Positions 29,601-41,276 of a DNA stretch of 64,000 nucleotides are shown here, one piece after another. This stretch comes from Taxillus chinensis (taxonomy: Eukaryota > Streptophyta > Magnoliopsida > Santalales > Loranthaceae). The stretch spans positions 43,478,771 through 43,542,770 of the forward strand of contig CM042088.1 of NCBI GenBank assembly GCA_023512835.1. The letters are read 5' to 3'. Both the position numbers and the translations under genes were made by a program. The notes under the pieces were generated by a model. The model did not search any database. It was not told the DNA's origin and was given only the letters and a program-made list of their open reading frames with translations. Within the stretch, counting starts at the first letter, position 1; every line of letters begins with the position of its first letter.

Positions 29601-30056
29601 GTCATGAACACCGTAAGAAGACTTCAGTCAAATTATAGGCCTTCTGAAGAAGTGGAGGTCTTGTCAAAAGACGACTATCGTTCAAAAGGCAAGTCTAGGA
29701 TCTTGGCTGTAGATGAACAGACTGAACTAGAATCTGGAAATCATCCCGTGAAGGAGTTTAGGAGTGAAAGTGATTCCAGGTCATCTGGTGGCAGTCCGAA
29801 AAAAATCTCAGGGTCAGGGAAAGCAGTGCCTAAACAACGGAAGAAGACCTCAAAATTCCTCAGAGCCCGTCTGGGTGACACTTCTCCGGCTGCTGTTTTT
29901 GATGCTAGCAGTTCCGAGTGTGGTCCTCCTGCTCAGGATGAAGAGAAGCCGGAGGGCATAGCAGATTCTGGTAATGGGTTGCCAGTTCGTGGAGCATGGA
30001 AAAATGGGGGAGGCCAGAAACTAGTGGCATTAACCACGAGAAAGCCCAGAAAATGA
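23667..30056 (+). CDS. ZNF598/Hel2-type RING and C2H2 zinc-finger E3 ubiquitin ligase
   Basis: This is a homologue of ZNF598/Hel2, which ubiquitinates small-subunit proteins on collided ribosomes to start ribosome quality control. Exons are 23667-23834, 26766-27068, 27292-27500, 27589-27637, 27722-27811, 27959-28021 and 28380-30056, in total 852 aa plus TGA. The N-terminal RING has Cys5/Cys8, Cys20, His22, Cys26/Cys29 and Cys42/Cys45. Next comes the family block PREGQVGPYWYHEDMHAYFDD, then several C2H2 fingers (CSICDK, FMCSLC, CEFCRDPYYGENELYVH, YTCHICQR, IHFRREHFLCEDESCLAKKF). The C-terminal half is Ser-rich and probably disordered. It contains a tandem pair EASFPPLP (around residues 389 and 421), a conserved helical block LVERVRAGLEFDEDKYSAFK (about 575-655), and a basic end TTRKPRK. 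Exon 5 ends GAG|GCTAGT, so a GC-AG intron is needed. Intron 1 (23835-26765) is inflated by three insertions. Confidence 0.95.
24333..24661. repeat. Degenerate transposon-like repeat, family member A
   Basis: About 330 bp starting TAAGGTGCAAAATGG and ending TTTTACACTCCTA, which are weakly inverted ends. Both ends carry GGATCGGACGG / GACGGACCGATC-type GC motifs around an AT-rich core. A related copy spans about 31460-31886: both contain CATTTTAAT...GCCTAAA, a long AT core, and TCTG/CAGC...GACCGGA-like 3' motifs. Flanking duplications are unclear. It probably derives from a DNA transposon. Confidence 0.5.
25386..26002. mobile_element. hAT-like MITE (617 bp) in the first intron of the ZNF598-type gene
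   Basis: Perfect 13-bp terminal inverted repeats TAGGGGTGTGCAT are flanked by the perfect 8-bp target duplication ATATTGTA (25378-25385 and 26003-26010). Subterminal GGGTCGGGTGGG / GGGCGGGTT repeats are GC-rich, and the interior is AT-rich and non-coding. Identical ends and target duplication suggest fairly recent insertion. The 8-bp duplication and TAGGG ends place it in hAT. Confidence 0.9.
26307..26418 (+). mobile_element. Retroposed 112-bp poly(A) fragment with perfect 16-bp target duplication
   Basis: ACTGAGGATAACTGTG occurs at 26291-26306 and again at 26419-26434. Between them is 112 bp of unrelated sequence with AATAAA at 26387-26392 and a terminal run of A residues from 26408. This is the signature of LINE-machinery retroposition of an RNA 3' end. 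It is most likely a 5'-truncated LINE tail or an mRNA 3' UTR fragment. No tRNA-type promoter boxes are evident. Confidence 0.82.
27638..27721 (+). other. GC-AG intron in the ZNF598-type gene
   Basis: The conserved protein joins ...YYRNYDDLE to IHFRREHFLC only if the donor is GAG|GCTAGT (27638) and the acceptor TTGCAG ends at 27721. The only nearby GT (27643-27644) would add four bases and shift the frame. GC-AG introns are a known minor class (about 1 percent in plants). Confidence 0.8.
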
Positions 30057-30320
30057 ATGGCAGCTTTGTATGGGTTGGTTAGAGAGGGAGGGAAGGCGCT
30101 TTCATGTAATTAATTATATGCCTCTCTCCCTTGTCTCCCTTTCATGGTCGCCGCAGCTTAAGGTAGGATACAAAAAAAGAAGAAGAAGCAAAGTGTCATC
30201 ATTTTTTTAGGCAAGCTTGCCACACCATATTTTGAACTTGTATGAAGTATTAGAAGATCCTATTGCAACCAATATAAACATTTGGCTGCCCTTTTGATAT
30301 CTATGGTCTAGCTTCTGCTT
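30057..30320 (+). other. 3' UTR of the ZNF598-type gene
   Basis: Non-coding sequence after the TGA, with TAATTAATTATATG near 30107 and an AATATAAAC-type signal near 30270. The polyadenylation site is not fixed. Confidence 0.4.
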
Positions 30321-31459
30321 CCCTGAGATGGCATTTGGGTCCTTCTGTGTTTGAACTGTCGCGTGTGTCCATATATATAGCCAGCTAGCTTTGTCCTAGC
30401 AGACTGCGGAGGCAATCTTTTCAAAAAATCTGGCTCCTTTTTTCTTTGTTCTACGACTCTGAAATTACTACTGCATTCCGTCGAATCTGTCCTGAATGAC
30501 CTGCTTTACGTGTTGGTTGGACGAATGGCCCCTGGCAAATCATGTTTAAATGGGACCTTGCAATTTAAACAACTTGCAATGAAATGAATTAGTGAAGCAT
30601 ATAATATTTAAATATTTGTAAGTGGGGTCGTGGGAACACATCGTATGTCCATGCATCACAGATCCAACATCTCATCAACGCTTGCAGATACGGTGTCCCA
30701 TGCACATTAAAATAGCCTTGATTGGTGGTCCCCGCTCGCGTGCCAGCAATTTTATTTTTTTAATATATATATGTATATATATAAAGACATGTTATGTGCG
30801 GAGAAGCAGACAAGGCAGATGGCATGATGCACACTTTAGTCGAGCTGTCTATATGCAAGGATGAGCAGACGTCGGTAGCATAAATTATTGTTTTGATTTT
30901 GAAGAAAGAATATTTTTATTAAAGAAGATATTACTATTTTTTTTTACTAAATCGGCAATTACTTTTAATAGTATCATTAATATAGTTTTATATAGTAATT
31001 TAAATAAATTAAAAACGTGGAGACCCAATTCTTGCATTTCTTTTTCGTTTCGTTTCGTTTTGTTTTTTTTTTTTAAATTCAAATTCTTTGCAAGAACAAC
31101 GAACGGCGCTGGATCGGGTGGTAGAAGAGAGGGCAGAGGGTTTTATTTTATTTATTTTACTAACGGTTTTAATCGACACATCACTTCGGATTCGCTGCCG
31201 TGTAATAAGAAATTATCTTTGCGGTATCTCTCGATTTTTTTTCAATTAAAGTTGCACAAATAATATCAGCGGTGTATTAAAAATTAACGGTGCTGATTTT
31301 TGCTACATACCGAACTCCTTTATTCGATGGACACGAGCGTTCTAAAATAACAACCATACATGAATTGGCGCGCTCGTTGACCACCGACACTATACCTTAT
31401 TATTAAGAGCAGAGCTGTGCCGACACCACCGCTCGCTCGCGCAATTCGTGAGTCCGCAC

Positions 31460-31886
31460 CACTGTAAGATGGACTAGTGAGCCGTGGATCAGTCCGTGAA
31501 TTGAGTAGATCGGACCGAATCATACAAAAATCGATTCATTTTAATGGGCCTAAATGAATTGGATCAGGATCATAAAAAATTTGATTTATTTCAATCATAT
31601 GCTTAAATGGATTGATCCGGACGGACCTGATCTGTGTGAATTAAATTCGTGCGAATACGAGCCGGATTGATGTTTATTTATTTATTTTTTAAATTTATTA
31701 TTCATTTTACTTAATATGTTAATATCTAAATCTATTTATTTTAAAATATTTAATAAAAATTAAATTATTATATTTAAAATTTTAAATAACTAAGTAAATA
31801 AATATAAATTGATCCACGGATCTGGTCCGTCAGCAGATTGAACCAGATCAGTCTATTCTTAATCTGTTAAATTTATGGGCCTAAAC
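31460..31886. repeat. Degenerate transposon-like repeat, family member B
   Basis: Related to 24333-24661: it has ATGGAC near 31470, GTGGATC, CATTTTAATGGGCCTAAA, the AT core with TACTTAATATGTTAATATCTAAATCTATT, and TCCGTCAGCAGATTGAACCAG. The right part is interrupted by the MITE at 31887-32484 and appears to continue for a short distance after 32492. Confidence 0.5.
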
Positions 31887-32484
31887 TAGGGATGGCAATG
31901 GGGCGGGGTGGGGCGGGTATTGGGTCACCCCGTCCCCATCCCCGCTAAGGAAAAAATTACCCATACCCGCCCCGTGCCTAGGCGGATATTAAATTTTTCG
32001 CCCCATCCCCGCCCCGCCGGGGCACGGGGCGGGGCGGGGATTCCCCGTCCCACTCCGGCTAAAGCCCGGTCCGTCCAGGCCCAGCCCGGCCCGCCACCCG
32101 AGCCCGGCTCGCCAGCCAAGGCACCTTGCCTGCCCGGCCAGCGCGCCAACCGCCCTGCGCGCAAAATCCTGGCAAAATATTTTGTCAAGATGAGAAATCG
32201 AACCCAGAACCTCTCCTGCGGGACGTGTATGCGGGCTGGCCAATAGCTAACGGGGCGAAAGCTAATCGGGTAAACGAGGTGGGGATGCGGGGCAGGAATT
32301 TTTGGCGGGTAGGGACGGGTATGCGGGGCGGGGCATGCTTGCCCCGTCCCCGCCTCGTTACCCGGCGGGACAAAAAATTGTTGCCCCGTACCCGCCCCGT
32401 TACCCGTTAAATTCAAAAAATACCCGCCCCGTCGGGGCGGGTACGGGCGGAGCGGGGCGGGTACGGGTTAAATTGCCATCCCTA
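31887..32484. mobile_element. hAT-like MITE (598 bp), GC-rich, nested in an older repeat
   Basis: Terminal inverted repeats TAGGGATGGCAAT (13 bp, perfect) are flanked by the perfect 8-bp target duplication GCCTAAAC (31879-31886 and 32485-32492). Subterminal GGGGCGGGG / CCCCGCC arrays are strongly GC-rich. The middle holds GAAATCGAACCCAGAACC, which on the minus strand resembles a tRNA-type box B. It does not code for a transposase. Confidence 0.9.
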
Positions 32485-35400
32485 GCCTAAACTACTAATC
32501 CATTTAAGCCTGATTCGTAATGAAGTAGACCCAACCAATCCTTTTTATACCTTATTTTTCCAGCCTAAAACAATTAATATTATTTTTAAGCAATGAAATA
32601 TACACATTTTTGTTTACATATTTATACTCACTCCATCCGCTGATTTTGCTAAAACGAGACCAGTAAGATCAGTATATATGCAGGGCCACGATGCGGCTAT
32701 TGCGCACCATCATGGCCAACACGGCAACACCCCTGTTATTTCCCAATTTGCGAAGAATCGCATGTTTTCAAAGCTGCTTCCTCTTATACCCAAATTTCCT
32801 GATTTCAAGTCCCAAACACCCAAATTCACCAACATGTATCATCGTAAGGCTTAAACGAAGTTCAAACACAATTTACTGTTAATTATAGCTCATTTTACAA
32901 CAAGAATCACCAAATCTTAGGTTTGACACTCACAAATCCTAAACTTTTCAATTTTAACCTATTTTAATTTATTAATTAGTATAGAATCAACGCAAATAAC
33001 CTAAAAATCATAGTCTACACATCACACATACATCAATTAAACTAAATTTTGTTTCTATCAATTTTTAGGATTCTTACAAATCTCTAATTTCATCACGATC
33101 CACGCTTGTTTAATCTAGTATAATAGCACAGAGAGATATAATCACTTACCTAAAAGTTATTTCATCGATTGAATTAGCCATAATCATCAATAATATCTCC
33201 TCCAATCTTTCACCTATTCTCCCTTATACATGGTCCAAATGAAGAATGTGTTTCATCTCTGTTTCATACATACTTAGTTATATATTTGTATATTATTTTA
33301 TTAATAAATTTAAAGAATTCAATAATTATTCAGAGATTTTAAATTTCAAATCAAATTCAAATACAGTCAAAATATTTATACTAGTGATCACATCATCGTC
33401 CAGATATTATCATCATCGAATAATTCATATAACTCCATAATTTGTCCTATAGCGCCTTAACTGTTTTATAACCTATAATCATGAAGTATTCATAATCAAT
33501 AAGTGCCAAAGAAATGGTATTGAAGGTTTTTTCATTTAGTTGGTAAGCCTTTTTTTAAACTTTAATTAGTTATGTATCTCAACAAGTGCTCTATTTAACT
33601 ATTTCTTATTATTCTCTCGTGTCATTAAAGATTAACATTCTCTTTGTTGTATGTTGTTTTAAAACTAGTAGACTTCGTATTACTTGATAGTTTTACTAGA
33701 GTTTGGATAATAACAAAAGATATATTAACTTGCTCATCAGGCTGTTAGGTTACAAATCTAAGTCACACACTGCAGAACTATATTATTATAAGTACAATTG
33801 AAAATAAACAGTTTTGCCTTTAGTGTTAAATCTATATTAAAACCAATTGTTATTATCAAATTTTGAGTTAAACCATGTAGGTACAGGCCATGTATACTTG
33901 TGGTTCAATTTTTCCCAACAAATATTATGACACGACAAATGTATAAACATCGCTATTTATTAATCACAACATTATCCAATGTCAACCTCAAGACACTTTG
34001 CCTACTTTTACAAAATAACAAGTACCCTTCAGTTCTTATTTACATGTATACTTCGTTGTTTGGCTAAAATATATAATATTTTAACACATCAATTGATGAC
34101 AAAATGTGACGAGCATGAAATTATAAAGAATAATCGTAATGGAGAAGACTTGATCACAAGTGATATCAAAAACTGACACAGTATAATAATTAAATTATTA
34201 ATAACATTTATTTGTAATTAATTTATTATAAATAAAAAAATATTTAATTATTATATGTATCATATAAATATTTGTATTGTTTACTTAAAAATAAATATAC
34301 AAATGTATATTTATTTTCTATACATTTGTATCATTTTACAAATTTGAATAATAATTTTGATGTATATTATAATTTTATTTTAATTTGGGTAAAAATAACT
34401 CAAATACTATTTTTAAATAAATATATGGTAATAATCTGCATCTTATTTTATTTTAATTATTTTAAGACCCAATCAATAATTTATTTTCTAAAATAGTTAT
34501 TTGGATGAATAATATTTTTTACTTTATTATTTCCTTTAATCTTCTTATATATATATATATTAATGAGTACATATATTTGAATATTATATGAGTAGTTTGA
34601 TAGTTATACTTATGCATTACTTTTGTAGGAAATTGGGTTTGATTCATCAGAACTCACATTTTGATTTAAGATTTTTTAGATTTCCTATGTTATATAAATA
34701 TTAGTGAACCAATGTAATTTTTAATTGTTGTCTTAGGGCATCTCCCAAGGACTCTCCATTCCCTATAAATAGAGAATTAAACTTCAAAATATTGTTTAAA
34801 TATATTCTTCATTTCCTTCCCTACATTTGAAAAATATTAGTCATGAAGAATAATTTTTTTACATTATATATATATTTTTTAAATCTTTACTGTGTTAATA
34901 AAGAGAGTATAGAAATAAAATAGAACGAAAGAAATATTATTTTAATAAAAAATAATTTAAAAATAATACTATAGTTAAAGTTATAAAATAATTTAAAATT
35001 TTAATTTTAATATAACTATATATATAAAAAAAAGAAAAATTTAGGGGGCATGCCCGGCCGGCCCCCTAAATCCGTCATTGCTGACAGAGTTAGGATCGAA
35101 GCAAACTAGTGGTATCAAAATGTTTTCCCAAACGACACCGAAGAGGAACACAAATAAAATTTCAATAACCCGATTTAAAAAAAAAAACACAAAATGATGG
35201 CTTGTAAAATACAACGTGCAAAGTTGGTGACAATATGTCGTGACCCCATATATATAATTATTTAAGTGTAGTGTCGTGAATGCAATCACGTGTCCTATAA
35301 CCCACAATAATATGTTACTTCATCATTCATGGTGTCGGTTGGTCATCCAAATTTATTTTCCGGGCCGATAAACAAAAACAAACAGGTATGAAACGATTTT

Positions 35401-35660
35401 TTTTAATCAGAATTAATTTTAAACAATTTTATTTCCAAAACATAAAATAAAAATACTACGCGTGTTTGGTTTATTATTTCCTATAATATATCATCAAATT
35501 CGTTACGTGTGCGCTTTGTTCCAATGACGGGGACCCGAATCATGTCTACATACATTCATCCATCCTAGAATTTAAAATGTGAAAAATTAATCCACTAAAT
35601 ACCGCATAAATAATTACTTATAAACAAAAAAATAAAATAAAATAGTAATGCCCATCGCTT

Positions 35661-35703
35661 GGGTCGGGGTGGGTGGGTGGGGGCTTCTGATGACGCGTCA
35701 TCA
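35661..35703 (+). promoter_or_regulatory. G-quadruplex motif and 16-bp palindrome in the SAM synthase promoter
   Basis: GGGTCGGGGTGGGTGGGTGG (35661-35680, continuing GGG) fits the G3+ loop consensus with one- and two-base loops. It is followed by TGATGACGCGTCATCA (35688-35703), a perfect palindrome holding TGACG on both strands (TGA/bZIP type) and ACGCGT (CGCG box, CAMTA type). Both lie about 200 bp upstream of the TATA box. Function is inferred. Confidence 0.55.
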
Positions 35704-35891
35704 CCGTCGACTCCCGGTCGCCCTCGCCACCGACCCATCAAATCTGACCCGTCCACTAATTCCGATCTGACGGTCATCGTGCTTTACATGGACCCCACCA
35801 CGAACCCGCCCAGAAAATCAACCACCCTTCGCCCCCCTCGCTCTCTCTCGCTCGCTCGGATCCAGCTACCAACCATTCGGTAGTGGCTGCC

Positions 35892-35899
35892 TATATATA
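35892..35899 (+). promoter_or_regulatory. TATA box of the SAM synthase gene
   Basis: TATATATA sits after a pyrimidine-rich CTCTCTCTCGCTCGCTCG patch (about 35840-35860), predicting a start near 35925. The leader exon ends CGCAG at 35996. Confidence 0.7.
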
Positions 35900-35996
35900 G
35901 CGACCCCCCCGATCCTCATGGGATCGTGTCACAGCAGTTGTACCATTATCTCGTTTCCTTCGTCGTCGCCTTCGATCTAGGGTTTCTCGTTCGCAG

Positions 35997-36659
35997 GTTC
36001 GTTCTTCATTTCTGCTCGAATCTATGCTGCTTTTGCTGGCTGTTGATTTCGTGTTATACGCTGTCTTTTTGCTTGATTTGGTGTTCTCGGCTACGTGTTT
36101 TTTATTTTTCCTTTTTTACTGTCTCTTTGTTTAGTCGAAGAGGCAGGTGTTGCAGATCTGGGTTTTTAGGGATCGTGGTCTGTAGAATCACAGGCTAGCG
36201 ACTAGTATTAGTTATGCGTTATGTATTTCTTTTGTTGCAATTTGACGTGTATGTAATACATTTCCAATTTTTTGTGACCAATTTTGTATAGATCTAGTTT
36301 TGATTAACTTAATTATAAGGTAGGGGGCCACTGGTGAAAATTAAGTAATGCTGTTAGTTTTTTTTGTTTTCGTTTTGATTTTTAAAATATGGGTATTGAG
36401 CTTGTTCTGTACCATTTGATTTATGTGTGCAGATCGGAATTTCTTTGCTTTAGCAATAGTTTTTGACGCGGTTCTTGGTTCTTGTTGTTGTTGTTGTTGT
36501 TGTTGTCTGTTTGTGTTTTATGGATCTGTGTGTTTTGTGAATGGGTTATGTTGTTTTGTTGGCTCAGACAATCGTTCCACTACTTTTGACCTGCTCATTC
36601 TTTTGAATGGGGCGATTTTTACTCTGTTGTACATAATTTATTAAACTTTTGTCTTGTAG
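35997..36659 (+). other. 5' UTR intron of the SAM synthase gene
   Basis: The donor TCGCAG|GTTCG and acceptor TTGTAG|CTTGAAAGG frame a 663-bp T-rich intron ending nine bases before the ATG. It contains a (GTT)n run near 36484-36506. A single leader intron ahead of an uninterrupted CDS is typical of plant SAM synthase genes and often boosts expression. Confidence 0.85.
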
Positions 36660-36668
36660 CTTGAAAGG

Positions 36669-37850
36669 ATGGACACCTTCCTATTCACCTCTGAATCTGT
36701 GAACGAGGGCCACCCTGACAAGCTGTGTGATCAGATCTCCGATGCGGTTCTTGACGCCTGCCTCGAGCAAGATCCTGACAGCAAGGTCGCCTGTGAGACG
36801 TGCACCAAGACCAACTTGGTCATGGTCTTTGGGGAGATCACAACCAAAGCCAACATAGAATATGAGAAGATTGTGAGGGATACTTGCCGCAATATTGGGT
36901 TTGTTTCGGACAACGTGGGTCTTGATGCTGACCACTGTAAAGTCTTGGTTAACATTGAGCAGCAGAGCCCTGACATTGCCCAGGGTGTTCATGGTCATCT
37001 CTCTAAGAGTCCCGAGGAGATTGGTGCTGGTGACCAAGGCCACATGTTTGGCTATGCCACTGATGAAACCCCTGAGCTAATGCCTCTAAGCCATGTTCTT
37101 GCCACCAAACTCGGTGCCCGCCTCACTGAAGTCCGCAAAAATGGTACCTGCTCCTGGCTGAGGCCTGATGGCAAAACCCAGGTCACTGTTGAGTACCAGA
37201 ACGAGAATGGAGCGATGGTTCCAATTAGGGTCCATACGGTCTTGATATCCACTCAGCATGACGAGACAGTGACGAACGATGAGATTGCTGCAGACCTCAA
37301 ACAGCATGTCATCAAGCCTGTCATCCCTGAGAAGTACCTGGATGAGAAGACCATATTCCACCTCAACCCATCAGGGCGATTTGTCATTGGTGGACCTCAT
37401 GGTGATGCAGGTCTCACAGGCCGCAAGATCATCATCGACACTTATGGTGGTTGGGGTGCCCATGGAGGCGGTGCCTTTTCAGGCAAGGATCCAACCAAGG
37501 TGGACAGGAGTGGAGCCTACATTGTGAGACAGGCGGCCAAGAGCATTGTTGCCAACGGACTGGCTCGCAGGTGCATTGTGCAGGTCTCCTATGCCATTGG
37601 TGTGCCAGAGCCATTGTCGGTGTTTGTTGACACGTATGGCACTGGAAAGATTCCAGACAAGGAGATTCTGAAGATCGTGAAGGAGAACTTTGATTTCAGG
37701 CCTGGAATGATTTCTATCAACCTGGATCTGAGGAGGGGTGGCAATAGCCGGTTCTTGAAGACAGCGGCATACGGGCACTTTGGTAGGGATGACCCTGATT
37801 TTACATGGGAGACTGTGAAGCCTCTGAAGTGGGAGAAACCTCAAGCCTGA
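36669..37850 (+). CDS. SAMS: S-adenosylmethionine synthase
   Basis: Methionine adenosyltransferase: ATP + L-methionine + water to S-adenosylmethionine + phosphate + diphosphate. It is cytosolic/nuclear and supplies methylation, ethylene, polyamine and lignin synthesis. The 393-aa length is the usual plant length and the frame is uninterrupted. Visible motifs are [19 protein letters not shown] (residues 14-32), the methionine/ATP signature [12 protein letters not shown] (119-130), and the glycine-rich phosphate loop [19 protein letters not shown] (266-284). Residue 114 is Ser (KSPEEIGAG), whereas the nitric-oxide-sensitive Arabidopsis MAT1 has Cys there, so inhibition by S-nitrosylation at this position is not expected. 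Codon use is G/C-rich and biased, consistent with high expression. The context (TATA box, Y-patch, leader intron) also suggests a strong constitutive gene. Confidence 0.98.
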   Translation: MDTFLFTSESVNEGHPDKLCDQISDAVLDACLEQDPDSKVACETCTKTNLVMVFGEITTKANIEYEKIVRDTCRNIGFVSDNVGLDADHCKVLVNIEQQSPDIAQGVHGHLSKSPEEIGAGDQGHMFGYATDETPELMPLSHVLATKLGARLTEVRKNGTCSWLRPDGKTQVTVEYQNENGAMVPIRVHTVLISTQHDETVTNDEIAADLKQHVIKPVIPEKYLDEKTIFHLNPSGRFVIGGPHGDAGLTGRKIIIDTYGGWGAHGGGAFSGKDPTKVDRSGAYIVRQAAKSIVANGLARRCIVQVSYAIGVPEPLSVFVDTYGTGKIPDKEILKIVKENFDFRPGMISINLDLRRGGNSRFLKTAAYGHFGRDDPDFTWETVKPLKWEKPQA

Positions 37851-38110
37851 ACCCACCCACCCCCGGTATTGATTTGCCATTGTTATAATTTGCAGCTCCC
37901 CTAGAAGTCTGCGTTCATTTCTTTCTTCTTCTTTTTTCGGGTTCTAAATTGTTTTCCCTCGTTTGAATTTTGACGTTCTTTATGTTGTGCCCTTATTCGT
38001 CTGTCGGTGAGAATGCGTATGAAGGAGCTGCCATAGTAGTTTGATTGGTGGTGTAAAGATATACGATGCAATGCAATTGTTGCATACCGAGTCCCAATGT
38101 ATTAGTCCAT
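37851..38110 (+). other. 3' UTR of the SAM synthase gene
   Basis: T-rich non-coding sequence after the stop. TTATTCG and ATGCAATGCAATTGTTGC-type far-upstream elements are present, but a single polyadenylation site cannot be picked. Confidence 0.4.
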
Positions 38111-41100
38111 CTGCTTCCTTAACAAATTGCTGCTTGTTTTTATTATTATCTTAATTATGCTTCCATCTATGGTGGAACTTTTCTTTTTAATGATCTGTCT
38201 TTCGTTGGCAATGTAAATAGTTGTCCGACGTGTCCCATCGCCTGTTATATATATATATATATATGATTTTCAAGTGGGCCCATTGTACAAGCGCACTGCG
38301 CAGCTTTTCTTTTCAAGCCTGCTAATGGGAGATGCTTTTTAAATTTGCACCTCAATTTTTTTCTTTTAATAAAAATATATAATTACTTTTATTTAACTAA
38401 ATCTGTCAGTAATATAAAATTATGTATGAAAAAAGTTAAATTATTTAGAAATTAATTAAATTCAGAAAGTGTATCTGAAATAATAATAGAATGTTGATCT
38501 TAAAAATTAAATTAAATTATAATTTAAAAATAATCATAAATAGTTAAATAGATCTGTTATTAAAAATAATTATATTTTAAAAAATAATATAATCATAGCA
38601 AATAATTTGATTCGATTTAAAATGTTTTTAATCTAATTTTGATAGTTTTAAGGGGATAATAATTTGATTTATATCTAATCAAATTTAAAGCAGTATAAAA
38701 TTGGTACCGAACTCAAAACTTCAATCGAATTAATATAAAATCAAATATACATTTTCTTGAATTTAATTAATTTATAAATAATTATTAAAAAAAATTATAT
38801 ACATCTTTTTATCGATTTGTGTTAGTAGATCTTGTTAAATAAAAGGCAATTATATATATAAATATATATATTTATATGTATTATTTGCAAATAAAAATTA
38901 TAAATTTAAAGGTATAAACAATTGATTTAGTTTTAAATTTGTAAATGGCAGAGGTAAAAGTGGATGAGGGGGTCAATTAGAGAGAGTGCGAATAGCTATT
39001 GGCTTGCCAATGTGGATACTTTTGGTAACCATATATACCTACTTTAATTTTAAAAAACGACATTTTAATACTTCAAATTGTGACTTACCTAAATTTAAAA
39101 TATCATCTTGAGGTAGTTGGTAAATCAACAGCTATAATCCTTAAGTCAAAGCAAATTAATATGTAATTAAGCTAATTTGATGTTTTTAGTAAATCAATAA
39201 CTATAATCACATGGTCCTGGTCATGTATGGTGTCCTCCCAACTATGTTGGCCACCTAAAATATTTAAAAATATAAAATGAATCTAATGACTCAATAAATT
39301 TCCTACAAAAATCCGACAGCCTCATGAAGCCAATTTTAATAAATCCGATAAAATACAAATTGTCAAGATTCATATAATAATTTGTGAGATAGTCTTAAAT
39401 TAATTTTGAAAACATTATATTAATGACATTGTCATACACATGATCGATGCAATTTGAACAATAAAATTTCACAAATATTATATTAAAATAGACAGTATCG
39501 TGACATATGACATATGATTGGATGTCTGCTTAAATTTTTATTTAATCTGAATTCACTTTAGATTTTTTTAAGTTTTTAAAACTTTAACTAAAAATAATGT
39601 CTTTTAAAATTTTATTCTAAATGTTACTTATTTTAAAAAATTAATAACATTTCATTCCCTATAATTTTTTATTTAATTAAAATAATATTCTTATATTCAT
39701 TATTTATTATTTTCTTTCTTTCATATATTTATTACATCCATTCAAAAATATACCTGTATTAAATAAAATATTAAAAATTATAGAAAATTTTAAAAATAAA
39801 TAGTAAATTCCAAAATATATAAAATTAATATTTATTTTTTTTATCTTTAAAACCTATTTTAAGAATTCAAATATAAACATGTTTTAACGTCTTTTCAAAT
39901 TTTATTCTAGTATTTTTTAAAAAATAAACATTTAAGAAATCCGATCTAAATGCTGCGAATGAATTGGTTTTGACCGATATTATATAATTTTAATCAAATC
40001 AATAATATCAAAGTGACCTTCAAACCAATTACGAGATGAGTTATTATTGTTATTCCAATTGGACCAAATTTGGATCGGTTTAAGAAATTTGATTAGATAC
40101 TTTTTTATCAATTTATTTATATTAATTCCAAGAAAAATATATTAATAAAATATATTATAAAGTAAAGGCAACTTTAATATTAAAAATAGTCTGATAATGG
40201 TAATGTATCGTAAATATAAGAACAAAAAATCTATTTAAAGCACTCATCAAATTTATTTTACTCAAAAAGCTACTCGTGTAATAAATAATAACAATTTAGC
40301 AGACCATACAAATATAAATTAATTAATGAAAAATTAAAATAGTTTATTTTAAAATTATAGCACTAAAACCATTAATTAATTTGTATTAAAGCATCCATTA
40401 AGTCACATATATCTACTATACCTTTTTTAAATTGAACTCTTTAGAATAACAAAAAATATCTTTTTCCTATTTTAACAATCAAAAACACACTTTTATCAAT
40501 TAAAATATTATTTTTTAAATATTATTTTAAAAAAATTAAATGTGAGAAGAGAAAATAAATAAATGTGATAAATATATAGAATGAGTAGTATTGAGTTAAA
40601 TTTAAAAAGTTATTATTTATTTTATTAAAATTTTTGTTATAATTGAAAGTTCGATCAAAAAGTATGATATTTAGATATTTTTGTTATGCTGAATTTTCAA
40701 ACTAACTAAATAGATTTTTTTGTACAAATAGAATTTTTTTTAAGAAGTTTTGTACATTTTTATTAAACTTACTCTTAATGATAATAATTAAATATAAAAT
40801 TTAATATATAATAATTAAAATGTCGGCCAATCTCGCTCATCTCTCTCATTAATTAATTCATTTTTAAAATAAAAACTACAACTAAGATCAATTAAGCCAA
40901 TTCGGGCTTTTTATTTCTTCTTCAACAATTTCACTCGATTTTTTTTATCACTAGTTCGAATGATTTTAGGTTAGTGCGTTTCTTTTTTTTTTTTTTTTTT
41001 TTGCACTCCATAATTTATTCGATGAATAATGATCTCATGGCTTGCCTCAATTATCGTTTGTGTCGAATTAAGAATAATTCCTTGTTTCAATTAGGTCCGA

Positions 41101-41243
41101 TGGCTGCTAACAACAATTTGGAGGCAAACAATTAGATGCTTTTGAATCAAATAAAGAGAAGACAACATGGGCAGTGGTTATATTACTCAAATATTCAGTT
41201 TCTTATGAAAAAGTAATCAGGTGGGAGATGTCGGGTTTGCAAC

Positions 41244-41276
<33 letters not shown>

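Larger units (their letters stand above)
30321..35640. other. Intergenic region rich in decayed repeats
   Basis: About 5.3 kb without a supported gene. It contains the second copy of the 24333-type repeat (about 31460-31886), a nested hAT-like MITE (31887-32484), AT-rich low-complexity sequence (32880-34980) and a GC-rich palindromic patch near 35040. Open frames at 31908-32490 are by-products of the GC-rich MITE. Confidence 0.6.

Noticed and set aside
31908..32490. Overlapping GC-rich frames up to 163 codons
   Set aside because: They fall inside the 598-bp MITE with defined ends; composition is Gly/Pro/Arg from GGGGCGGGG repeats.
34735..34760. Harbinger-type MITE end (GGGCATCTCCCAAGG)
   Set aside because: Only one end seen and no three-base duplication could be paired.
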